Source of the DNA: DASVVT01 sp036386415
Lineage (GTDB): Bacteria; Acidobacteriota; Blastocatellia; Pyrinomonadales; Pyrinomonadaceae
NCBI GenBank assembly: GCA_036386415.1
Contig: DASVVT010000013.1
Span: 1-49,492, forward strand
DNA: 49,492 nt
Direction of reading: 5' to 3'
Below, in pieces: positions 43,101-49,492 of the stretch. A model generated the notes under the pieces. That model saw only the letters and a list, made by a program, of their open reading frames with translations, made no database searches and was not told the origin of the DNA. The position numbers were made by a program, and so were the translations under genes. Numbering within the stretch: the first letter of the stretch is position 1; the number at the start of each line of letters is the position of its first letter.

Positions 43101-45344
43101 TTGGATACCACAGCAAAACTCACGGGCAAGCAGCGGCTGACGATGCCCTACCAGTGGCTCATCATCGCCCTCGGCGGCGGCGTCGCTGCCTATTCCATCT
43201 GGCATCTGCCCTTCGCGCAGATCGACCTGCGCTTTCTGCTGTTGACCGCACTGACTCTCATCATCAGCTCGCGCGTGGCGGTCAAAGTTCCGCGTATTGA
43301 TACCAATCTGACGATCTCCGACACCTTTATCTTCCTGACGCTGCTGCTCTACGGCGGTGAGATGGGGATTATGCTGGCGGCGGCAGAAGGTCTCAGCTCA
43401 GGCGCGCGCATCGGCAAACGCGCGCGCACCATCCTCTTCAACTCGGCGTTGATGGCCTGCTCGACCTTCGCCACGGTTCAAACCCTCAACTTGTGTTTCG
43501 GTTCGACGACCAATCTCACACAGCAAAGCTTTCCGCTCTCGATCATCTCGGTGGGCACGATGGCGCTCGCACAGTACTTCACCAATACGGGCATCATTGC
43601 GCTGGCGATGTCGTTCAAATACAACACGACGTTCTGGCAGATGTGGAGCCGGAATTGTCTCTGGTCATCCATCACTTTCTTCGCGGGCGCAGTCTCCGCC
43701 GGTTTCATCGCCAGCAGCGTCGGGATGATCGGCGTCTACGCCATCCTCGCCGCCATCCCGATGATCTCGATCCTCTACTTCACCTATCACAAATATCTTG
43801 AGGATATTCGGATGACGGCGGCGCAGGCCGAGCAGGCCGAGCGCGAAAAAGCCGAAGCGGAACGCGAGCGCGCCGAACAGGCCGAGCGCCACGTCGAAGA
43901 GTTGAACCGCCACCTGAGAGAGCAGGAGCGCATCAGCCGCGAGCTGGAAGAGAGCCGCGAGCACTTTCGCCACGTCGCTTTCCATGACACGCTGACAGAC
44001 CTGCCGAATCGCGCCCTGCTCATTAATCACTTGCAGCTTTCGATGGATCGCGTCCGGCGTCATCCCAATCATCTCTTCGCTCTTCTCTTCCTGGACCTTG
44101 ACCGTTTCAAGAACATCAACGATAGCCTCGGTCACGTCGCCGGGGATCAATTGCTGACCTCCATCGCCCGGCGCTTGGAGGAATGTTTGCGCCCGAGCGA
44201 CACGGTCGCGCGCCTCGGCGGGGACGAGTTTGCCATCCTCCTCGACGGACTTGAAGACTACAACGATGCCATACGCGTGGCCGAGCGTGCGCAGAAAGAG
44301 CTGTCGCGCCCCTTGTGTCTCAACGGGCACGAGGTCTACACCACGGCGAGCATCGGCATCACCCTGAGCACCATCGGTTACGAGCATCCTGAGAACATCC
44401 TCCGCGATGCAGATACGGCGATGTATCACGCCAAGGAGAAGGGCAAAGCGCGCTACGAGATTTTCGACGCCGTGATGCATGCGCGCGCCGTCGCACGCCT
44501 CCAACTGGAGAACGACCTGCGTCGCGCCGTCGAGCGCGAGGAGATGGTGGTCTACTATCAGCCGATTGTGGCGCTCGACACCAATAAGCTCGCCGGCTTT
44601 GAGGCGCTGGTGCGCTGGCAGCACCCTCAAAGGGGTTTCGTCTCCCCGTCAGATTTCATCTCTATCGCGGAAGAGACGGGCTTGATCGTGGAGCTTGGCC
44701 GCCTCGTGCTTCAGGAATCGTGTCGCCAGATGCGCGCCTGGCAACTGGCACATCCCCTCAGGAAAGGGCTCTCGATCAGCGTCAATCTGTCCGGCAAACA
44801 GTTCACGCAGCCTAACCTGATTGATCAGATCAAAGAGATATTGCTGGAGACAGGGCTCGATCCGCGCAGCCTGAAACTGGAGATCACGGAGTCTGTCGTC
44901 ATGGAGAACGCGGAGATCGCCAAGTCCATGCTGATGCAGCTACGCTCGCTCGGCGTCAAACTGAGTATCGACGATTTCGGCACGGGCTACTCCTCCTTGA
45001 GCTACCTGCACCGCTTCCCCGTCAACACGTTGAAGATTGATCGCTCCTTTATCGGCGATATGAGCATGGGGGATGAAAACATGGAGATCGTGCGCACGAT
45101 CATGACGCTCGCCAGCAACCTGGGGATGGATGTCGTGGCCGAAGGCGTAGAGACTGAGAAGCAACTGGCGCAGCTCAAAGAGATGAAGTGCGAATATGGT
45201 CAGGGCTATCTATTCTCCAGGGCGCTCGGTGCGGAGGCGGCAGGCGCGCTGCTTCAAGATGAGCACCAGGGCGTCACACGCTACTTCGCCACACACGAGC
45301 TACAGGAGAGCAGCGAACAACTCGGCAGCCCCCTGGTCATGTAA
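43101..45344 (+). CDS. Membrane-bound diguanylate cyclase/phosphodiesterase (GGDEF-EAL)
   Basis: 747 residues. The N-terminal ~230 residues hold about seven transmembrane segments, a MASE-like sensor. A coiled coil of ~50 residues (AEQAEREKAEAERERAEQAE) connects to a GGDEF domain (RLGGDEFAIL near 372) and an EAL domain (FEALVRWQHP near 500, KLEITES, DDFGTGYSSLSYL, VVAEGVET). Both active-site motifs look complete, so it may make and break cyclic di-GMP; in many such hybrids only one half is active. TTG start at 43101; an ATG at 43143 is an alternative. It follows GNAT copy 2 by 31 bp. Confidence 0.93.
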   Translation: MDTTAKLTGKQRLTMPYQWLIIALGGGVAAYSIWHLPFAQIDLRFLLLTALTLIISSRVAVKVPRIDTNLTISDTFIFLTLLLYGGEMGIMLAAAEGLSSGARIGKRARTILFNSALMACSTFATVQTLNLCFGSTTNLTQQSFPLSIISVGTMALAQYFTNTGIIALAMSFKYNTTFWQMWSRNCLWSSITFFAGAVSAGFIASSVGMIGVYAILAAIPMISILYFTYHKYLEDIRMTAAQAEQAEREKAEAERERAEQAERHVEELNRHLREQERISRELEESREHFRHVAFHDTLTDLPNRALLINHLQLSMDRVRRHPNHLFALLFLDLDRFKNINDSLGHVAGDQLLTSIARRLEECLRPSDTVARLGGDEFAILLDGLEDYNDAIRVAERAQKELSRPLCLNGHEVYTTASIGITLSTIGYEHPENILRDADTAMYHAKEKGKARYEIFDAVMHARAVARLQLENDLRRAVEREEMVVYYQPIVALDTNKLAGFEALVRWQHPQRGFVSPSDFISIAEETGLIVELGRLVLQESCRQMRAWQLAHPLRKGLSISVNLSGKQFTQPNLIDQIKEILLETGLDPRSLKLEITESVVMENAEIAKSMLMQLRSLGVKLSIDDFGTGYSSLSYLHRFPVNTLKIDRSFIGDMSMGDENMEIVRTIMTLASNLGMDVVAEGVETEKQLAQLKEMKCEYGQGYLFSRALGAEAAGALLQDEHQGVTRYFATHELQESSEQLGSPLVM

Positions 45345-45730
45345 AGGAGCGCCTGCGCTCTTCAGCACACACCAAGGTCTGGTCATGCCGGAGCATGATG
45401 AACAAAGAGTAGTATCCTAGCTTCATCTCTTCTCTGTGCCTCCTCCGTGTTCTCTGTGCCTCTGTGGTGAGTATCTGTAGGACTTTATACACCACAGAGG
45501 CACAGAGAACACAGAGGGGGCACAGAGAGAGCGTGCTGATTCAAACCTTGATCTCGCTTCGCGTCATTGCTTTGCCCTCTGCGCGTGCCATCAACCTCCT
45601 CTGATCTAACTTCATCTTTTCCCCGGCTTACGGCGTGTGGCGAAGCCCCACTGGTTCGGTATAGAGTAGAGGGGTACGAGTTTTCCCGTGATGGCTTAAG
45701 AGAGCGCCGACGATTGATGAGGTGAACACC
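45345..45730. other. Intergenic region with long inverted repeat
   Basis: 386 bp without a gene except the inverted repeat at 45431-45528. A partial CGCAGAGGGC-like word (45575 area) may be a worn remnant of another such element. Confidence 0.5.
45431..45528. repeat. Long inverted repeat, CACAGAG word family
   Basis: Arms 45431-45469 and 45490-45528 (TCTCTGTGCCTCC ... GGCACAGAGA) differ at two positions. The words are almost the same as in the element at 28938, although the two lie 16 kb apart, which points to a common origin or copying. Confidence 0.92.
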
Positions 45731-45937
45731 ATGACACAGTCTTCTGATCGCACAGGCAGCGAGGAGATGACGGAGAATGTGATTAGTGAGGAGGAGATTG
45801 ACGAGGCTTTAGAGGAATCCTTTCCGGCAAGCGACCCTCCGCCTTGGACTCTCGGCATGGAGACACACGTTCATCCGAAGGAAGAGGCAGATGGCGGCGA
45901 GAAAGGGGGCGACGACCCACGAATCGACACGAAATGA
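45731..45937 (+). CDS. Small acidic protein with SFPASDPPPWTLG motif
   Basis: 68 residues. The core EEIDEALEESFPASDPPPWTLG is a motif I recognise from short uncharacterised proteins in many bacterial phyla. GAGGTG 6 bp before ATG 45731. The last ~7 codons (PRIDTK and stop) lie inside the left arm of the inverted repeat at 45913, so the C-terminus has been rewritten by that element. Confidence 0.75.
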   Translation: MTQSSDRTGSEEMTENVISEEEIDEALEESFPASDPPPWTLGMETHVHPKEEADGGEKGGDDPRIDTK

Positions 45938-45990
45938 CACGTAAAGAGAGGCTGTTTCGTGTCGCTTCGTGTTAATTCGTGGATCGGTCG
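45913..45990. repeat. Long inverted repeat, CACGAA word family, overlapping a gene end
   Basis: Left arm from 45913 (CGACCCACGAATCGACACGAAATGACACG) pairs with the right arm ending 45990. Same words as the element at 26951. The stop codon (45935-45937) of the small acidic gene is inside the left arm. Confidence 0.9.
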
Positions 45991-46060
45991 CACGCCTTCT
46001 TTTATTCTTCTGTCTGTTATTAAAACCCTCGGATTTCGTTTGCAGTAACGAAAAAACTTT

Positions 46061-46127
46061 AAACGCTGGAAGGCGCGAAGGAGAAGACGCTGGTAGAGCT
46101 GCTTCTCCTTCGCGCCTTCTAGCGTCT
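46061..46127. repeat. Inverted repeat (AAGGCGCGAAGGAGAAG arms)
   Basis: Arms 46061-46086 and 46102-46127 match with two differences; loop 15 nt. Its right arm ends on the stop codon of the minus-strand small membrane protein gene, 70 bp from the element at 45913, giving two hairpins between convergent genes. Confidence 0.88.
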
Positions 46128-46260
46128 AATTCTTCCCTTTATTTCGATCCCGCTTTTTGGGCGGGCTGTTCGGCCCCCAGTAATACTTCTGAATGACCAG
46201 TTGATACAGGACGATGACAACCGCGATTGAGATAATCGTCAGTATGATTAAGGGAAGCAT
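46126..46260 (-). CDS. Small single-pass membrane protein, unknown
   Basis: 44 residues: MLPLIILTIISIAVVIVLYQ forms one transmembrane helix, followed by a basic tail PPKKRDRNKGKN. AGGAG 8 bp before ATG 46260 supports this start over ones further upstream. Not recognised. Confidence 0.55.
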   Translation of the reverse strand: MLPLIILTIISIAVVIVLYQLVIQKYYWGPNSPPKKRDRNKGKN

Positions 46261-46920
46261 CGCATTAACTCCTGCGCGCATTATTCCAACTGACCGATGG
46301 GGAGTCAAACAAATGTGCTCCACATTTGAGGCGGGCATGAGCGGTCTTCACACGACGAAGCCTCTTCGCGGGCGAGATAATCGACTCTGAGCGCGTGTCT
46401 CGCTCTGAGCGCGTTGATGGATTCAGCGCGGCGCTCCAAAGCGCGCCGGAGTAGACAGTCAAAAAAGCAGTTTCCGAACAGGCCGTCAGAAAGGCTCCGG
46501 TCTATTTTCTGACCGCAAACATTGGAATTTCCGCCAAATTTTTTACCCCCCTCAAGAATTCCTCAAGAATTACTCAAGTCATGTCTCTATGCTGTATGTG
46601 TTCTGAAAGAACTTCAAAAGCCCTCGCTAGGTAGACACTTGATACAGCATTAAGCCAGAGTCCACTTTCTATCAATTTACCGTTTGATGATCGCCTGCTC
46701 ACTGTCTGAAGGGATCGGCAGCAAACGATTGAGAGAGAGGACAGCCCGAGCTTTAACGGGCGTCCGGCCAGAAAAAATACTATCGCGCCACGTAATTCGA
46801 TTGGCAGGGCACAGGCGAAGCCGCCAAAGATGAGCTTACAGCCGCCATTATTTTCCACATTAGCGCCGCTCTCTTTCCGAGGGGGAGGCATCGCCACATT
46901 CTGCGAAGGAGATGATTTCG
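46261..46920. other. Long intergenic region
   Basis: 660 bp with no convincing gene. It contains the CTCAAG repeat at 46551. The part 46700-46900 is rich in short inverted segments (GCCGGAC-type) and could form an mRNA leader for the large secreted protein, but I recognise no riboswitch class. Confidence 0.45.
46551..46578 (+). promoter_or_regulatory. Three CTCAAG boxes at 11 bp spacing
   Basis: CTCAAGAATTC-CTCAAGAATTA-CTCAAG: three identical hexamers exactly one helical turn apart, preceded by a T-rich stretch. Spacing of 11 bp is what OmpR/PhoB-type response regulators use. About 340 bp before the large secreted protein gene. Binding is inferred. Confidence 0.5.
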
Positions 46921-49492
46921 ATGAAGGACTCTAATTGCACGCGCATGCGAACGATTTCCAACCAGCGCTGGAGGTTGCTTCTATTCATTGCGCTCGCCTG
47001 TGCTGTTTGCGCCATTCCATTAGCTCGACCCGGCTCTGAAGACGTGAACCCGGCGCTGGTCGTCGCCGCCGCAGCGACGCCGATTCCACCCGCGCCGCAG
47101 GATACAGGCCCCAAGGTGGGATACCAAAACTACGAGGCTCCGGGAACTCTGATCAACGTTGCTTCGGCCAGCCAGGGGCCAACGGCGCTCACTGTGGAAT
47201 ACTTAGGGCACGACGCCGGCGAACCGTCCATCGGCAACAACTGGAAGACAGGCGTGACAAACTACCAGTCCGATCTGGAGACGTTGTTTGTCACGTTCGA
47301 CGATAACTGCCCTTCGAACGGCCAGACCGCAACCTGGGTCAATCGCGCGTCTCCCGCCTCGCAGTTCATCAATTCCGATCCCATCGGCTTCACAGACCGT
47401 ACGACGGGTCGAACCTTCGCCGGGCAGCTTACGCTGACCTCCGGCGGGAACAAGACGGCTTATACGGACGACGACGGTCAGACCTGGGTCGTCTCCGCCT
47501 ACGGGCAGGGGATCGGCGCGAGTCTAGACCACCAGACAATCGGCGGCGGCCCGTTCCATGCGCCCTTGACCAGACCGACGGATGTACCCGGTCTCTATCC
47601 CAACGCGGTCTATTACTGCTCGCAGCTCCCGCACTCTTCCTGCGCCCGAAGCGATGACGGGGGGGCTACCTTCGGCCCTGCCGTAGAGGTAGACCCCATC
47701 GCGGACGCACACTGCGGAGGGTTGCACGGCCACATCAAGGTCGCGCCTGACGGAACGGTCTATGTTCCGTTCAACAACTGCGATGGCAAAGGGTCTGTCG
47801 TCGTCTCGGAAGATAACGGAATCACCTGGAGCATTCGCCACGTTGAGAACCAGAACCACACCACCGTCGCCTCCGGCAATTTTCAAGACCCTTCAGTAGG
47901 GATAGACAATAATGGCCGCGTCTATTTCGTGATGGCGAGCGGCGACCATACCGCAGCCGTGGCGACATCAGACGATCAGGGGCGGACTTGGTCGAACATC
48001 TTTGAGGTCGGCTCGGTCTACGGGCTACAGAATATAGCGTATCCGGCGGCGGTCGCAGCCGACGCAGGTCGCGCCGCCGTCGCCTTCTATGGCTCGACGA
48101 CCGGTGGAGACTTTTCGGCAAACAGCTTCACCGGCGTCTGGCATCTCTACGTGGCACACACATTCGACGGGGGGCAGCACTGGACGACCTCCGACGTGAC
48201 ACCGTCTGCCCCGATCCAGCGCGGCTGCATCTGGGCGCATGGCGGCGCGGACATCTGTCGCAACCTGCTCGACTTCTTCGACATGACTGTTGACAGGGAG
48301 GGACGCGTCGAGGTCGGCTACGTCAACGGGTGCGCGGGCGGCCACTGCGCTCAGGCAGCCGAAACCGCCAAGGGCAACGCCTACACAGCGCTGGCAACCA
48401 TCGCGCGACAGTCAAGCGGCAGGCGGCTCGTCGCGCTATATGACCCGCCAGACCCTCTCAACGCCACCTCAGCGCCGGGAATGCCGCTCGTGACGACTCG
48501 CAGAGTCGGCGGGGTCGTTCACCTCGGATGGTCTCTTGCCGATACAGGCAACTCGCCGATCACAAACTATCAGATCATGAGAGGCACTGAGAGCGGCGCT
48601 GAGACTCTGCTAAACACTGTGCCGGGGACGCAGACGACCTACGATGATAGGACAGCGACCGACACGAGTAAGACCTATTACTACAAGGTGCTGGCGGTCA
48701 ACGCCGTCGGGACATCGTGCCCGAACAACGAGGTCTCGGCTCCCTACATGGGCGACACGCGCACGGGCTTGATCGTCCAGCGCACCCCGCCGGGGCATCC
48801 CGAACAGCCCTCGCAAGGGAACGCTCCAGCCTCGCTCGCCATAGACTATATCGCGGTTGGCGAGCCTCTGGGACAGAGCGGCACGGGCACCTTCATGTTC
48901 AAGATGAAGGTCAGCAGTCTCAGCGGCAGCTTACCGCCGAACAGCCGTTGGAGGATCGTCTGGAACTCTTACTCAGCACCAGGCGAGCAGTTCTACGTTG
49001 GCATGAGGACGAACCAGAATTCGGTTGCCAGCTTTGAGTACGGGTCTATTGCCACGGCGGTGGTCGGTCTGGTGGTTGGCGTCCCGACAGAAACGAAGAT
49101 CGGAAACGCCTTGCCCCAGAGCAATTATCAAACTGACGGGACGATCACGATCTACGTTCCAAAGTCTGCGGTAGGCAATCCACAGCCGGGGGATTTGCTG
49201 GGCGCGGTCAATGGAAGGACATTCACAGGCGACACCCCGGAGACAGCCAACCTTGAGCGCTCGACCCTTCTGATAGACCATACATTCGTCAAGGCGCAAA
49301 GGGACAATGGTCATCCGGCTGCGACGTACACAGTCGCCGGCAATTACACAGCGCCCTACGATTTCGACGGCGACGGCAAGAGCGACATCTCGATCTTCCG
49401 TGGCCCGGAGGGACTCTGGTCAGCTCTGCAAAGCTCCAACCAGAGCGGCCCGCTCATCGAACAGCAATGGGGTAGCTCGACGCTCGGCGATA
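46921..49492 (+). CDS. Large secreted BNR/sialidase-like protein with Fn3 and FG-GAP repeats, 3' truncated by window edge
   Basis: 857 codons visible, no stop before the edge. A long N-terminus with a signal segment (RLLLFIALACAVCAIPLA) leads to a beta-propeller region with BNR/Asp-box repeats (SDDGGATFGP, SEDNGITWS, SDDQGRTWS, FDGGQHWTT). A fibronectin III domain follows near 520-600 (PITNYQIMRGT, TYYYKVLAVNAVG). The visible end YDFDGDGKSDISIFRGPEGLW is the first FG-GAP/VCBS-like unit, as in many Blastocatellia surface proteins. AAGGAG 10 bp before ATG 46921 decides against ATG 46912. Probably an exported carbohydrate- or protein-binding factor; sialidase activity is not implied by the Asp boxes alone. 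Confidence 0.88.
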   Translation, partial: MKDSNCTRMRTISNQRWRLLLFIALACAVCAIPLARPGSEDVNPALVVAAAATPIPPAPQDTGPKVGYQNYEAPGTLINVASASQGPTALTVEYLGHDAGEPSIGNNWKTGVTNYQSDLETLFVTFDDNCPSNGQTATWVNRASPASQFINSDPIGFTDRTTGRTFAGQLTLTSGGNKTAYTDDDGQTWVVSAYGQGIGASLDHQTIGGGPFHAPLTRPTDVPGLYPNAVYYCSQLPHSSCARSDDGGATFGPAVEVDPIADAHCGGLHGHIKVAPDGTVYVPFNNCDGKGSVVVSEDNGITWSIRHVENQNHTTVASGNFQDPSVGIDNNGRVYFVMASGDHTAAVATSDDQGRTWSNIFEVGSVYGLQNIAYPAAVAADAGRAAVAFYGSTTGGDFSANSFTGVWHLYVAHTFDGGQHWTTSDVTPSAPIQRGCIWAHGGADICRNLLDFFDMTVDREGRVEVGYVNGCAGGHCAQAAETAKGNAYTALATIARQSSGRRLVALYDPPDPLNATSAPGMPLVTTRRVGGVVHLGWSLADTGNSPITNYQIMRGTESGAETLLNTVPGTQTTYDDRTATDTSKTYYYKVLAVNAVGTSCPNNEVSAPYMGDTRTGLIVQRTPPGHPEQPSQGNAPASLAIDYIAVGEPLGQSGTGTFMFKMKVSSLSGSLPPNSRWRIVWNSYSAPGEQFYVGMRTNQNSVASFEYGSIATAVVGLVVGVPTETKIGNALPQSNYQTDGTITIYVPKSAVGNPQPGDLLGAVNGRTFTGDTPETANLERSTLLIDHTFVKAQRDNGHPAATYTVAGNYTAPYDFDGDGKSDISIFRGPEGLWSALQSSNQSGPLIEQQWGSSTLGD

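Noticed and set aside
46700..46911. Cyclic di-GMP or similar riboswitch before the large secreted protein
   Set aside because: A GGCACAGGCGAAGCCGCCAAAG stretch is faintly like GEMM elements, but the conserved core and both stems are not present.

Overview
The window looks like chromosomal DNA of a soil-type Acidobacteriota, most plausibly class Blastocatellia. This is inferred from gene content only: moderate-to-high GC, many secreted amidohydrolases and subtilases, a secreted protein ending in FG-GAP-like DFDGDGKSD repeats, Crp/Fnr pairs and a cyanophycin locus. No rRNA or other decisive marker is present.

Layout. (1) 1-9014: the 3' end of a non-ribosomal peptide synthetase gene (C-A-T, no thioesterase) followed by a cation/proton antiporter, a DUF1330 protein, an SDR-like protein without the usual YxxxK, a PLP gamma-lyase family enzyme and a stand-alone type II thioesterase; a low-specificity threonine aldolase faces them. 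(2) 9015-14488: four minus-strand single genes (two secreted amidohydrolases, an NTF2-like protein, a YdcF/SanA-like protein), each followed by a ~100 bp element with attC architecture. I read this as an integron cassette cluster without a visible integrase; a tRNA-Val 3' half lies at its edge. (3) 14489-23867: a zinc-ribbon protein, a divergent Crp/Fnr pair, YggT and RRM proteins, then a long run of short co-oriented genes including a STAS antagonist and an RNA polymerase omega-like protein. (4) 23893-29872: two asparagine-synthetase-like proteins without the glutaminase cysteine, around a zinc-ribbon membrane protein, with a bicupin-like protein alongside. (5) 30085-34966: cyanophycinase, cyanophycin synthetase and isoaspartyl peptidase, i.e. 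synthesis and full breakdown of cyanophycin. (6) 34999-36699: a cytochrome P450 and a small acidic protein. (7) 37037-43069: a duplicated two-gene unit. Each copy is a secreted protein built on a nucleotide-binding-dead ClpB D1 AAA+ domain followed by a GNAT acetyltransferase; in the second copy the AAA+ remnant is fused to a complete subtilisin protease and a Met/Gly/Asp hexapeptide repeat. (8) 43101-49492: a membrane GGDEF-EAL protein, two very small proteins, and a large secreted BNR/Fn3/FG-GAP protein running off the right edge.

Spread over the whole window are at least ten long imperfect inverted repeats in gene gaps. Their arms are themselves made of 7-11 bp near-tandem words (CACAGAG, CACGAA, GCAAAG, GTAGACA, GGATGAG). 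They usually sit directly behind stop codons or between convergent genes. The points I consider most worth checking are the ClpB-remnant subtilase/GNAT cassette, the attC array, this hairpin family, and the glutaminase-less AsnB pair beside the cyanophycin genes.
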